A stretch of DNA of 47,567 nucleotides. It comes from DASQPE01 sp041488455 (GTDB lineage Bacteria; Gemmatimonadota; Gemmatimonadetes; Gemmatimonadales; GWC2-71-9). Under the pieces are notes generated by a model. That model saw nothing but the letters and a program-made list of their open reading frames with translations. It was not told the DNA's origin and ran no database searches. Position 1 is the first letter of the stretch. Every line of letters starts with the position of its first letter. The DNA lies in NCBI GenBank assembly GCA_041488455.1, contig JBGPPG010000011.1, forward strand, positions 1 through 47,567, given 5' to 3'. The translations under genes were made by a program, and so were the position numbers. Positions 33,447 to 43,753 of the stretch are shown one piece after another.

Positions 33447-35249
33447 GGCTGTCAGTTGCACATCCCCCTCCCGGAACTGATGCTGGTAGAGCCGGGCGTA
33501 CAGCCCACCCCGCGCAAGCAGCTCGGTGTGACTCCCCTCCTCCACAATCCGACCGTGGTCCAGTACGATCAGCCGGTCGGCGCGGCGAACGGTGCTGAGC
33601 CGGTGCGCAATGATGAGGGTCGTCCGGCCCACCAGCAGGCGCTCCATCGCGTCCTCGATGAGCCGCTCGCTCTCGTTGTCCAGGCTGCTGGTCGCCTCGT
33701 CCAGGACGAGGACCGCCGGGTTCTTCAGGAGCGCTCGCGCAATCGCGATCCGCTGCCGCTGGCCGCCCGAAAGCTTGACCCCCCGTTCGCCCACCAGCGT
33801 GTCGTATCCCTGCGGGAGCCGCTCGACGAACTCGTGCGCATGCGCGGCCCGCGCCGCCGCGTCGACCTCGTCAACCGTCGCCCCTGGCCGGGCGTAGGCG
33901 ATGTTCTCCCGCACGGTGCCGCTGAAGAGCGCGGGCTCCTGCGGCACGATGCCGATAGCGCCGCGTAAGTCGGCCAGCCGGAGATCACGGATGTCGATGC
34001 CGTCGAGCAGAATCCGGCCCTCCGCCACATCCCAGAACCGCGGCAGCAGGGTCACCAGCGTGGTCTTGCCGGCGCCCGAGGGCCCGACCAGCGCCACCAC
34101 CTCGCCCGGCGCCACGGTCAGGTCGATCTCCCGCAACGCCCAGGGGGCGGTGGGATCGGAGAGGTAGCGGAAGGAGACGCGCTCGAACGCCACGGCGCCC
34201 CGTACGGGCTGGGGAAGGTGGCGGGGGACCGGGGGATCCGCGATGGGGGACACCGTCTCGAGCAGCTCGAACACCCGCTCGGCGGCGCCGACCGCCTCCT
34301 GGTAGCTGCTGAAAAAGGATGCCAGCGCGCCGATCGCGGCGGCGATGAACACTGTGTAGAGGAGGAACGAGACCAGGGCGCCCGGCGAAAGCTTCCCGTC
34401 CAGCACCAACAGCCCGCCCTGCCAGAGAACGAAGACGATCCCTCCGAACGTGGTGAACGTGAGTATGCCGAAGAAGAGGCCGCGGACCTCGGCTCGGACC
34501 AGCGCCGCCTTGACGCTCGCGAGCACCCGCTCCCCGTAACGCTCCCGCTCTGCGGGCTCCTGCACGAAGCTCTGGACAGTCCGGATCTGGCTCAGCGCTT
34601 CCTCCGCGACCGCGGTGGCCTCCGCCACCCTGTCCTGCACCCCGGTCGTCATGCGCTTGAGCCGCCGCCCGAAGTAGAAGCCCGAGCCCACCACGATCGG
34701 GACAACGCCGATCGCGGTGAACGTGAGCCGAGGCTGCATGAGGGTGAGCAGCACGACGCCGCCGACCAGGGCCAGCACCTGGCGGGAGAACTCGGCGATC
34801 TGATGGCTCATCACGCTCTGTAGCTGGCCGATGTCCGCCGTCAGCCGGCTGGTCAGCTCGCCGGTGCGGCGCTCGGCAAAGAACCCGGGCGGCATCGTGA
34901 GCAGCTTCTCGAAGAGCTCGCGTCTCAATCCTGCCACGGCGCGCTCGCCAGTGGCGCTCAGGTAGTAGGTCTGGACGTAGTTGAGGAACGCCTGCAGGAC
35001 GAACAGCCCGAGCAGCAGGATCCCGATCCGGTCGAGCAGACCCCGGTCGTGCCGGAGGAACGCGGCATCGAGCATGTAGCGGACGATCTGAGGGAACGCG
35101 AGGCCGATGGCCGCGCTCAGAAACAGCGCGACGACCGCGAGCGCGAGCCCGCCGCGGTACGGCCTGACTCGTGGCCAGAGGCGGCTCAGGGGGCCCGGCG
35201 ACGGCAGCCGCTGGCGGCCCCCGCGGGCAGAATCCGGGGTGGAGGTCAT
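33429..35249 (-). CDS. MsbA-like ABC exporter (membrane and ATPase fused)
   Basis: The 606-residue half-transporter has six membrane helices (to about 330) and a nucleotide-binding domain with Walker A GPSGAGKTT, signature LSGGQRQRIAIARAL, Walker B VLVLDEATSSLD and H-loop AHRLS. As a homodimer it would export lipids, drugs or peptides; MsbA-type lipid flipping is plausible but cannot be separated from drug export by sequence alone. It lies 15 bases after ctaB. Its C-terminal tail VNSER and stop come from the heptamer repeat. Confidence 0.92.
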   Translation of the reverse strand: MTSTPDSARGGRQRLPSPGPLSRLWPRVRPYRGGLALAVVALFLSAAIGLAFPQIVRYMLDAAFLRHDRGLLDRIGILLLGLFVLQAFLNYVQTYYLSATGERAVAGLRRELFEKLLTMPPGFFAERRTGELTSRLTADIGQLQSVMSHQIAEFSRQVLALVGGVVLLTLMQPRLTFTAIGVVPIVVGSGFYFGRRLKRMTTGVQDRVAEATAVAEEALSQIRTVQSFVQEPAERERYGERVLASVKAALVRAEVRGLFFGILTFTTFGGIVFVLWQGGLLVLDGKLSPGALVSFLLYTVFIAAAIGALASFFSSYQEAVGAAERVFELLETVSPIADPPVPRHLPQPVRGAVAFERVSFRYLSDPTAPWALREIDLTVAPGEVVALVGPSGAGKTTLVTLLPRFWDVAEGRILLDGIDIRDLRLADLRGAIGIVPQEPALFSGTVRENIAYARPGATVDEVDAAARAAHAHEFVERLPQGYDTLVGERGVKLSGGQRQRIAIARALLKNPAVLVLDEATSSLDNESERLIEDAMERLLVGRTTLIIAHRLSTVRRADRLIVLDHGRIVEEGSHTELLARGGLYARLYQHQFREGDVQLTAVNSER

Positions 35250-35264
35250 CCCTACGAAGCTAAT

Positions 35265-36236
<972 letters not shown>

Positions 36237-36370
36237 GAAACCTGCCTCCGGATCAGCGGGCTGAGAGCGGGGAAAGAACGGCCCCGGACTTCCCCTTGTC
36301 AAGCGGGTCCGACTATGCTCTCATCCGGCGGTTCCGCGCGCCGTATCCACCCAACGCCAAAGGACTTCCC

Positions 36371-37708
36371 GTGGGCGCTGCCCCCGACGTCTGGGGCGAG
36401 CGACTGCCGCGCCGCCTCGGTCTCGGGAGCGCCATCGCCGTCCTTGTGGGAAGCACGATCGGCAGCGGCATCTTTCGCGTGCCCGCCGGCGTGGCCGCGA
36501 CACTGGGCGTACCGGGGCCGGTCATCCTCGCCTGGGTGCTGGGCGGCGTCGTGGCGCTCGCCGGCGCGCTGGCCCTCGCGGAGCTGGCGGCCGCCCTTCC
36601 CCGGTCGGGTGGTGTCTTCGCGTTCCTGCTCGAGGCGTTCGGTCCGGTTCCCGCCTTTCTGTTCGGGTGGTCCGAGCTGACCGTGATCCGCGCGTCCGCC
36701 CTGGGCGCTATCGCGACGATCTTCGCCGAGTACCTGGGGTACTTCCTCCATTTCGACCCACCGACCATCCGGCACGTCGCCGCGGTGGCCATCGTGGTGA
36801 TGGGAGTCCTCAACTACGTGGGCGTCCGCGCCGCATCCGCCGTGATGAATCTGGTGACCATCGCCAAGTTCGGCGCGGTCGCGCTGCTCGGGCTCCTCGC
36901 CTTCACGGCCGCGGGCGGAAGCGCCGCGCACTTCACGCCCCTCTGGACCGGGAGCGTGTCCATTTCGCTCATCGCCACCGCGCTCGTGCCGATCATGTGG
37001 ACCTACGACGGCTGGGCCGATCTCGCCTTCATGGGCGGCGAAGTGCGCGATCCCGGGCGAGTCCTTCCGCGCGCCCTGATTGTTGGCACAGGCGCGATCG
37101 TGGCCGTCTACCTGCTGCTCAACGCCGCCTACGTCTACCTGGTCCCGTTGCCTGAGATGGCGACTTCCCGCCTGGTGGCAGCCACGGCCGCCGAGCGCAT
37201 TCCGTTGCTCGGCGACAATGGCGGGGCGGTCGTGTCGGCGCTGGTCATGCTTTCCTGCTTCGGCGCGCTCAACGGGTCCATGATGACCGGACCCCGGATC
37301 TTCTTCGCCATGGCCGACCGGCGGCTCTTCTTCCCTGCCATCGCCCGGGTGTCGCCGCGATTCCACAGCCCGTCGGTAGCGATCGGACTGGCCACCGCGC
37401 TGGGCGTGGTCTATGTGCTGCTCAACAACTTCCAGCAGCTCGCCGACAAGTTCATCCTGGGGATCTGGCCGTTCTACGCGCTCGCGGTGGCCGCCGTGTA
37501 CGTGCTGCGCCGGACACGCCCCGACATGCCGCGGCCCTACCGGACGGTCGGGTATCCGGTCACCCCGGCGGTCTTCCTGCTCGCGTCGGTAGGCATGGTC
37601 GTGAACGCGCTCATCACCGATCCGGTGAACACGGGAGTGACGTTCGGGATCATTCTGGCGGGGCTGCCGGTGTATGCCGTATGGAAGGGCGTGAGAGGTA
37701 AGAGGTAA
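36371..37708 (+). CDS. APC-superfamily amino acid permease
   Basis: The 445-residue protein has about twelve membrane helices and the APC opening GLGSAIAVLVGSTIGSGIFRVPAGVA with the unwound G-S-G-I-F substrate site in helix 1; the segment IMWTYDGWADLAFMGGEVRDPGR is typical of helix 6 and the next loop in LAT-type transporters. It would exchange or take up amino acids. AAGGA six bases before the GTG at 36371 supports this start; an upstream TATGCT at 36313-36318 is a possible -10 box. The tail GVRGKR and the stop lie in the heptamer repeat. Confidence 0.9.
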   Translation: MGAAPDVWGERLPRRLGLGSAIAVLVGSTIGSGIFRVPAGVAATLGVPGPVILAWVLGGVVALAGALALAELAAALPRSGGVFAFLLEAFGPVPAFLFGWSELTVIRASALGAIATIFAEYLGYFLHFDPPTIRHVAAVAIVVMGVLNYVGVRAASAVMNLVTIAKFGAVALLGLLAFTAAGGSAAHFTPLWTGSVSISLIATALVPIMWTYDGWADLAFMGGEVRDPGRVLPRALIVGTGAIVAVYLLLNAAYVYLVPLPEMATSRLVAATAAERIPLLGDNGGAVVSALVMLSCFGALNGSMMTGPRIFFAMADRRLFFPAIARVSPRFHSPSVAIGLATALGVVYVLLNNFQQLADKFILGIWPFYALAVAAVYVLRRTRPDMPRPYRTVGYPVTPAVFLLASVGMVVNALITDPVNTGVTFGIILAGLPVYAVWKGVRGKR

Positions 37709-37750
37709 GAGGGACCGGCACCCTCTCACTTCTCACCTCTCACCTCTCAC
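37691..37750. terminator. Heptamer-repeat terminator between the permease gene and nadC
   Basis: Left arm: GTGAGAG, GTAAGAG, GTAAGAG (37691-37711). Right arm on the minus strand: GTGAGAG, GTGAGAG, GTGAGAA, GTGAGAG (37750-37723). GTAAGAGGG (37705-37713) faces CCCTCTCAC (37721-37729) around an ACCGGCA loop, and pairing continues outward with a few mismatches. The permease gene stops in the third left unit (TAA 37706-37708) and nadC in the outermost right unit (TGA 37749-37747). This is the longest of the three such elements. Confidence 0.85.
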
Positions 37751-38592
37751 TGTAGTTCAAGCGCAATGTCCGCGGCCTTCACACTGTGCGTCAGCGCGCC
37801 CACCGAGATGAAGTCGGCCCCGGCCAACGCGTAGGCCCGCACATTCTCGAGCGTGACCCCGCCCGTCGCCTCGATCTCGATGCCCGGAACCATCGCCCGC
37901 GCGGCGGCTGCCCACCGCTGCACGGTCTCGGGCGACTGGTTGTCCAGCAACAGCCGGGTCGCCCCCGCCTCGCAGGCCGCCTGGAGTTGGGCCTCCGACT
38001 CCACTTCGACCTGAAGCGCCTCCACGCCGCGCTCACGGGCTTGCGCGAGCGCTGACCGAAGGGTCTTGCCTTGCGCCGCGAGCGCGCGCCAGTGGTTGTC
38101 CTTCACCATGACCGTGTGGGCGAGGTCCAGCCGGTGGAGGGTACCACCGCCGGCCAGCACGCCGGCCACGTCCAGGAGCCGCAGGCCCGGCGCGGTCTTC
38201 CGAGTATGGAGGATGCGCGCGGTGGTACCGGTGACCGCACCGACATAAGCACGGGTCGCCGTGGCGATGCCGGAGGCGCGCTGGAGCAGGTTCAACAGCG
38301 GGCGCTCGGCCCGGAGCAGCGGCGCCAGAGGCCCCGTCATCTCGCCGACCACGGCGTGTCGCCGCACGGGCTCGCCTTCAGCGGTCTGCCAGTCCACGCT
38401 GCAGGCGCACACCCGCGCGACCGCCTCCGCGTAGACCCGGCCCGCGAGCAAGCCCTCGCTCCGGAATTCAATCCGCGCCGAGGCGCGCTCAGTCGGCGAC
38501 ACGGTGACATCGCTGGTGATGTCACGGTGGCCGTCTTCCGCGAGCGCGATCGCCGCCAGCCGCTCGGCGTCGGCCCCGAAGTCGGGGATCAC
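37747..38592 (-). CDS. nadC: Quinolinate phosphoribosyltransferase
   Basis: The 281-residue length fits NadC. Motifs: EDGHRDITSDVT near the start, LLNLLQRASGIATATR, HTRKTAPGLRLLDVAGVLAGGG with the substrate-binding H, R and K residues, and VMVKDNH. It turns quinolinate and PRPP into nicotinate mononucleotide, CO2 and pyrophosphate. The GTG at 38592 overlaps the nadA stop codon as GTGA. It is the last gene of the lptF-lptG-nadB-nadA-nadC unit. Confidence 0.95.
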   Translation of the reverse strand: MIPDFGADAERLAAIALAEDGHRDITSDVTVSPTERASARIEFRSEGLLAGRVYAEAVARVCACSVDWQTAEGEPVRRHAVVGEMTGPLAPLLRAERPLLNLLQRASGIATATRAYVGAVTGTTARILHTRKTAPGLRLLDVAGVLAGGGTLHRLDLAHTVMVKDNHWRALAAQGKTLRSALAQARERGVEALQVEVESEAQLQAACEAGATRLLLDNQSPETVQRWAAAARAMVPGIEIEATGGVTLENVRAYALAGADFISVGALTHSVKAADIALELQ

Positions 38593-39584
38593 TTCCCCAG
38601 GCTCACCATGCGGTCGAGCGACAGTCGGGCGCGGCGTGCAATGTCTTCCGGGACGGTGATCTCGTACCGGTCGAGGCGCAGGGCGTCGCGGACGTTGGCC
38701 AGCGTGATCGTCTTCATGAAGGCGCAGACGGCCTCGGGGTCCGCCGGGTAGAACCGCTTGTCCGGGGCCACCTGCCGCATCCGGTGGAGGATCCCGGTCT
38801 CGGTGGCCACGATGAAGGCGGGGGCAGGACGGTCCTTCGCCAGCCGAATCATCCCCTCGGTCGATGCGATGTGCAGCCCGGTGGTCGGGATCGCGCCACG
38901 CCCCATCTCGTAGATGAGCTGCCCGGCGCATCCGCACTCGGGATGCACGAGCACTTCCGCGTCCGGGTGCGCCTTCCGCTGCGCGTCCAGCGTGGCGGGG
39001 TTGATCCCCTTATGGACGTGGCACTCGCCCAGCCAGACCTCGACTTTCCGGTCCGGCCGCATCCGGCGGACGTGGGCGCCGAGGAAGAAGTCGGGCAGAA
39101 AGAGGATCCCGTTGTCCGCCGGAATCGCGTCGATCACGTCGAGCACGTTGCCGCTGGTGCAAGCGTAGTCGAGCTCGGCCTTCACGTCGGCGGTGGTGTT
39201 CACGTACCCCACCACGACGTAATCGGGGAACTCCGCCTTCCACTGGCGCACCTGCTCGCCGGTGATCGTCGCCGCGAGCGAGCACCCGGCGCGCAGGTCG
39301 GGAAGGAGCACCTTCTTCCCGGGCGAGAGGATCTTCGCCGTCTCCGCCATGAAGTGAACGCCGCAGAAGACGATCACCTCGGCCTCGGCTCTGGCCGCCT
39401 GGCGCGAGAGGCCCAGCGAGTCGCCCACGAAGTCGGCGACGTCCTGGACCTCCGGGCGCTGATAGTTGTGCGCCAGCAGCACGGCGTTCCGCTCCCGCGC
39501 CAGGGCACGGATGTCGGCCTGCAGCGCGGCGACTGCGGCCGGCGCGAGATCGGCGTCTTCGATGACGGGTAGCGGCAGGGCCAT
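38589..39584 (-). CDS. nadA: Quinolinate synthase A
   Basis: The 331-residue enzyme has the three cysteine positions of the [4Fe-4S] cluster, C101 in LRAGCSLA, C217 (with C219) in HPECGC and C287 in AVCAFMKTI, plus LAHNYQRPEVQ and VGDSLGLSR. It condenses iminoaspartate with dihydroxyacetone phosphate. The ATG shares one base with the nadB stop codon (TGATG), and nadC overlaps its end by four bases. Confidence 0.96.
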   Translation of the reverse strand: MALPLPVIEDADLAPAAVAALQADIRALARERNAVLLAHNYQRPEVQDVADFVGDSLGLSRQAARAEAEVIVFCGVHFMAETAKILSPGKKVLLPDLRAGCSLAATITGEQVRQWKAEFPDYVVVGYVNTTADVKAELDYACTSGNVLDVIDAIPADNGILFLPDFFLGAHVRRMRPDRKVEVWLGECHVHKGINPATLDAQRKAHPDAEVLVHPECGCAGQLIYEMGRGAIPTTGLHIASTEGMIRLAKDRPAPAFIVATETGILHRMRQVAPDKRFYPADPEAVCAFMKTITLANVRDALRLDRYEITVPEDIARRARLSLDRMVSLGK

Positions 39585-41083
39585 CAGACGGCTTCGGACG
39601 TGCGGACCTTCGGCGGGTAATCGAGCCGGCGGTGGCCGCCCCGGCTTTCGCGGCGGCGTCGGGCGGCCTGGGTGATCAGCGTTGCCACGAGCAGCTGGTT
39701 CTCCGTCCGCCAGTCGCCCCGCGGCACCCGCCGCGTGAGCGCCGCGAGGGCCTCCTCCGCGCGGAGCAGCGAGCGCTCGGTGCGCTGGAGGCTCACGTCG
39801 GCCGTCATGACGGCGCGCATCTCCCCGCGGATCGTCTCGCTGTCGTCGGTGGGGAGCGTGTCCGCCAGCCCCTCATCCGGCACGGGGCCGCCCGGGTCGG
39901 GCGCGGCGGTTCCGTCCGGCGGCAACGCACGCGCAACCCGGTCGGCGAACACCAGACCCTCGAGCAGGGAGTTCGAGGCGAGGCGATTGGCTCCGTGCAC
40001 GCCGGTGTGGGCGCACTCGCCCACCGCCCAGAGACCGTGCAGACTCGCGTGCCCGTCGAGGTTGGTCCGGATGCCCCCCATCGCATAGTGAAGAGCGGGC
40101 GCGACCGGCAGCAGATCCCGTGCGGGGTCGAGCCCGTGGCCCGCGAGCATCTGGGAGATCCCGGGGAACTGGCGACCGAAGTCGGGGACCTGCCGAGCGT
40201 CGAGCCAGGCGCCCCCGGCGGCGTCGGCGCCGGCGACTGCACGGGCCAGCACGTCCCGCGGGGCCAGCTCCCCCCGCGGGTCGTGGTCGAGCGCGAAGCG
40301 GTGCCCATTCCGGTCCACGAGCCAGGCGCCGGCACCGCGGACCGCCTCGGAGATGAGAGGGGCAGGGTTCACGCCCGGCAGCTTGAGCGCGGTAGGGTGG
40401 AACTGGAGGAACTCGATGTCCCGGAGCTCGGCCCCGGCCCGATGTGCCATGGCCCAGCCGTCCGCGGTAGCCACTTGCGGGTTGGTGGTGACGGCGTAGA
40501 GCTGGCCGACGCCGCCGGTCGCGAGAACCACCGCGTTGGCGCGGACGGCAAACGATGGACGATCCGGCTGCACTAGGAGCGCGCCCGTTACGCGCCCTCC
40601 CTCGACGATCAGCGCTCTCGCCTCGGTGTGCTCCAGGATCTCGATGAGCGGGTGCTCGCGAATGACGCCGGTGAGAAAAGCGACCAGCGCGGCGCCGGTT
40701 CGATCGCCGCCCGCGTGGATGATGCGCGGCCGGGTATGAGCGGCCTCCAGCCCGAAGCGGAGCCTCCCGTCGGGCGCGCGGTCGAACGTCGCTCCCATCG
40801 CGAGCAGCTCGCGGATCCGGTCGGGACCCTCATTGGTGAGGATCCGCACCGCTTCCGGGTCGGAGAGCCCATCGCCGGCGGCCAGCGTGTCGGCGGCATG
40901 CTGCACCGGGTTGTCGCCCGGCCCGAGCGCCACCGCGATCCCGCCCTGGGCCCAGGCGCTGGCGCTGTCGGCCAAGGTCTCCTTGGTGACCAGGCGCGCA
41001 CGCCGGCCCTCCGCCGCCAGCCGCCATGCGGTCCAGAGGCCCGCGATGCCGGAGCCGATGATGAGCGGAGCCGCGTTGTCCAT
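39584..41083 (-). CDS. nadB: L-aspartate oxidase
   Basis: The 499-residue flavoprotein begins PLIIGSGIAGLWTAWRLA, with SASAWAQGGIAVAL, HAGGDRTG, RDIEFLQFHPTAL and CAHTGVHGANRLASNSLLEGLVFA, all typical of NadB. It oxidises aspartate to iminoaspartate, the NadA substrate, in the first step of NAD synthesis. It starts 31 bases after the lptG stop codon on the same strand and may be read from the lptFG promoter. Confidence 0.95.
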   Translation of the reverse strand: MDNAAPLIIGSGIAGLWTAWRLAAEGRRARLVTKETLADSASAWAQGGIAVALGPGDNPVQHAADTLAAGDGLSDPEAVRILTNEGPDRIRELLAMGATFDRAPDGRLRFGLEAAHTRPRIIHAGGDRTGAALVAFLTGVIREHPLIEILEHTEARALIVEGGRVTGALLVQPDRPSFAVRANAVVLATGGVGQLYAVTTNPQVATADGWAMAHRAGAELRDIEFLQFHPTALKLPGVNPAPLISEAVRGAGAWLVDRNGHRFALDHDPRGELAPRDVLARAVAGADAAGGAWLDARQVPDFGRQFPGISQMLAGHGLDPARDLLPVAPALHYAMGGIRTNLDGHASLHGLWAVGECAHTGVHGANRLASNSLLEGLVFADRVARALPPDGTAAPDPGGPVPDEGLADTLPTDDSETIRGEMRAVMTADVSLQRTERSLLRAEEALAALTRRVPRGDWRTENQLLVATLITQAARRRRESRGGHRRLDYPPKVRTSEAV

Positions 41084-41114
41084 GTGGGAGAATATAGGCG
41101 GGCCAGCGACCGGG

Positions 41115-42197
41115 CTACGTCCGTACCCGCGCGAGCAGCACCAGGCCGATGACGAGGAACATCACGTTCGGGATCCATGCCGCCGCCGTCGGATTGACCA
41201 CCCCACCCGCCCCGACCGCCTTCGCGATCTGCATCAGGAGCAGGAAGAACACGGTCGTCGCGAGGCTGATCGCGATGCCGAACCCCGCGCCGGCCCGCGG
41301 CGACGTGATCGCGAGCGGCGCGCCGAAGATCGCGATGATGAGGCAGGTGGCGGGGATGGCGAGCTTGAGCGCGCGCTCGACGATCAGCTTGTTGGCGTCG
41401 TTCCCCGAGCGCTGCAGAGCCTCGATATAGCGGCCCAGCTCGGCGTAGCGCATTTCGTCCGGCGCCTTGGGCTCGGCCAGGAGGTCGGCCGGCGTCTGCG
41501 CGAAGCTTCGCAGCTTGAGCGAGCGGAAGGTGAAGCTCGCCTGACGGTCGGGCGCGGCGATCACCCGGCTCGCCCCGTTCCAGAGTCGCCACGCACGCCG
41601 CTCGGCGTCGTACGTCGCGCTGTCGGCCGTGACGACCAGACCGGGGTACTTGATGCCCGTTCCCTGCCGCTCGAACAGCAGGCCCTTGAGCTTCCGTGTC
41701 GCGAGCTCGAGCGACCGGATGGTATACACCCAGCCCTGGTCGCCGCGGTACACGAAATTGAAGCGGGCCGACGTCGGCCCCTCGGGCTGGGCCTTCTGGA
41801 TCCTGAGCTGCTTGGCGGTGGAGCCGGGGGCCAGCTCGCCCACCACCACCGCCAGGCCGGTCGCGAGGACCGACGCCAGCACCAGCGGCAGCACCAGCCG
41901 GCGGAAGCTCTGGCCCCCCGCCTTGGCGGCGGTCAGCTCCGAGTGCCGGGCCAGGCTGCCGACCGTGAACACCGTGGCGAAGAGCACCGCGGCGGGAAGC
42001 ACGAGGAACATGTTCTCGGGGACGGAATACACGTAGCTCACGACGATCTGGCGCACCGTGAGCCCACGATCCAGCAGCTTGTTGAGCGAGTCGGTGAGGT
42101 TGATGAGAATGGAAACGATCGGGAAGCCGAGCACCGTAAGCGCGAAGATCCGAAGCCAGAGGCCCAGGATGTAGCGGTCGAGCAGCCGCGGGATCAT
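41115..42197 (-). CDS. lptG: LptG-like permease of the lipopolysaccharide transporter
   Basis: A 360-residue YjgP/YjgQ-family protein with membrane helices at about 13-35, 55-80 and 98-120, a periplasmic beta-jellyroll domain (about 125-260) and three C-terminal helices. With LptF and LptB it extracts lipopolysaccharide from the inner membrane and pushes it onto the LptC-A bridge. Assigned LptG because it follows the longer LptF-like gene, overlapping it by ATGA; the two paralogues are hard to tell apart by eye. Confidence 0.85.
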   Translation of the reverse strand: MIPRLLDRYILGLWLRIFALTVLGFPIVSILINLTDSLNKLLDRGLTVRQIVVSYVYSVPENMFLVLPAAVLFATVFTVGSLARHSELTAAKAGGQSFRRLVLPLVLASVLATGLAVVVGELAPGSTAKQLRIQKAQPEGPTSARFNFVYRGDQGWVYTIRSLELATRKLKGLLFERQGTGIKYPGLVVTADSATYDAERRAWRLWNGASRVIAAPDRQASFTFRSLKLRSFAQTPADLLAEPKAPDEMRYAELGRYIEALQRSGNDANKLIVERALKLAIPATCLIIAIFGAPLAITSPRAGAGFGIAISLATTVFFLLLMQIAKAVGAGGVVNPTAAAWIPNVMFLVIGLVLLARVRT

Positions 42198-43753
42198 GCC
42201 GCGCTCCGGCGGAAGCGGTAGCGGATCGCGTCGAGGAGCTCGCGGAAATCACCGCCGCGGTTGAGGCCCGGCTGTCGGTTGACGAGCACCAGGCCCACCA
42301 CCCCGGCGGCCGTAAGGATCATGTTCGGAAGCCACATCGACAGGCCCGGTGAGAGCAGGCCGCGGTCCGCGAGCGCTTCCCCTGCCGTGAGGCCCACGTA
42401 GTAGATCGAAAACGCGGCGAGTCCGCCCCCGATCACGAGCCCCATGCCGCCGCGCGGGAAGCGGAGCGCCATGGCCAGGCCCACGAGCACGAACGAGACG
42501 CACGCCAGACTGATCGCCCACTTCTTGTGGATCTCGACCATGTAGCGATCCTGCTGGAGGTCCGCGTCGGCAACGCGGGCCGAGACCAGCGCGACTTCGG
42601 CATAGGCAGAGAGGCGCGGGGGCAACGCGATCGCGGTGGTGTCGTGAGGAACGCTGGTCAGGGGGGTCTTCAGCGGGGCCTCCACGGCGGCCTTCACGGG
42701 TGGCTGCGCCGCGGGCTTCGGAGGCGCCTTGCCCGCGGGTGCTCCCGGGGCCTGGGCTGCGAGTTTCTTCGGCAGCAGTCGGCTCTTGAGCGCCGTCCGC
42801 AGCTGGCCGAGCCACACGCAGTAGTCTCCCGAGGGCGGCGGGCGAATGGTGTCCGGTTTCGTCAGCGGGAGGCGCAGCAGCTCGCGCAGATCGCGCTCGA
42901 GCAGGAACCGCCGATCGGCTTCCGCCTTGGCCTCATCCTGATCGGCGTCGCGCACGACGGCGAACATCTCGCAGCTCGACATCTCGCGGTCGCCCCGGAT
43001 CTGGTCCGAAGTGTTGCGCTCCAGCTCGTCGAAGACGTTCTTGACGCGAATCTCGTTGGAAACGAAGGCCGTGAGCTGGAAGCGATCCGGCTCGTCCGTC
43101 TTGTACTGGTGGATCACGCCGTGGTAGAGCTGGAGCGTGAGGTCCCGGCCGCCCGGCGCGTAGGCCATGAAGCCGCTGTCCGCGTAGATCACCCGCCGGA
43201 CATGCTCGTTGCCCACGTCATAGATTGTCACGCCGCGGAGCTGTCCCGTGGCGCCGTCGATCCGCCCCGAGCGCAGGAAGAACTTGGACGGCGGCACCTC
43301 GTTGATCACCTGCTCGCGCAGCTCGAAGGTCGGCTTCTTCCGCCCGATGTCGATGAGGAGCCCACGGAGCCGGGCGTTGGTCTCGGGCAGCACCTGATCC
43401 ACGAAGAGAAACGTGAGCGCCGACATCAGCACGCCCCACACGAGCAGGGGCCGCAGGATCTGGGGCACGCTTACCCCGCTCGCCCGGAGAGCCGTCACCT
43501 CGTTGTCCGCGGCGAGGTGGCTCATCGCGTACAGGACCGCGAGGAGCACCGCCATCGGGATGGTCATCGCCAGGATGAACGGCAGGCTCAGAACGAAGAC
43601 TTCCGCGATCACGCCCCAGGAGAGCCCCTTGCCGACCAGCGAGCCGAACCGCCTCGCGATCTGGTTGAGCAGCATGAGGCTCGTCATCGCCGCGAGCGAG
43701 TAGCAGAACGGGGCGAAGAGCTGGCGGAGGAGGTACCTGGCGATCAGGCGCAC
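42194..43753 (-). CDS. lptF: LptF-like permease with a large low-complexity insert
   Basis: The 519-residue YjgP/YjgQ-family protein is about 150 residues longer than usual. N-terminal helices (about 15-35, 55-80, 100-120) and NARLRGLLIDIG are typical; the periplasmic part is extended and ends in a Pro/Ala/Lys-rich stretch at about 328-366 (GAPAGKAPPKPAAQPP and similar) before the three C-terminal helices. The start is the GTG at 43753, with no clear ribosome site. It would pair with LptG in the LPS-exporting ABC complex. The insert is predicted disordered and periplasmic. Confidence 0.85.
   Translation of the reverse strand: MRLIARYLLRQLFAPFCYSLAAMTSLMLLNQIARRFGSLVGKGLSWGVIAEVFVLSLPFILAMTIPMAVLLAVLYAMSHLAADNEVTALRASGVSVPQILRPLLVWGVLMSALTFLFVDQVLPETNARLRGLLIDIGRKKPTFELREQVINEVPPSKFFLRSGRIDGATGQLRGVTIYDVGNEHVRRVIYADSGFMAYAPGGRDLTLQLYHGVIHQYKTDEPDRFQLTAFVSNEIRVKNVFDELERNTSDQIRGDREMSSCEMFAVVRDADQDEAKAEADRRFLLERDLRELLRLPLTKPDTIRPPPSGDYCVWLGQLRTALKSRLLPKKLAAQAPGAPAGKAPPKPAAQPPVKAAVEAPLKTPLTSVPHDTTAIALPPRLSAYAEVALVSARVADADLQQDRYMVEIHKKWAISLACVSFVLVGLAMALRFPRGGMGLVIGGGLAAFSIYYVGLTAGEALADRGLLSPGLSMWLPNMILTAAGVVGLVLVNRQPGLNRGGDFRELLDAIRYRFRRSAA

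Noticed and set aside
36299..37729. A 476-codon minus-strand open frame
   Set aside because: Antisense to the amino acid permease gene; composition rich in H, R, D and G as typical for antisense of membrane protein genes.
37691..37750. CRISPR-like array
   Set aside because: Units are 7 bases, without spacers, and form an inverted repeat at gene ends; no cas genes are near.
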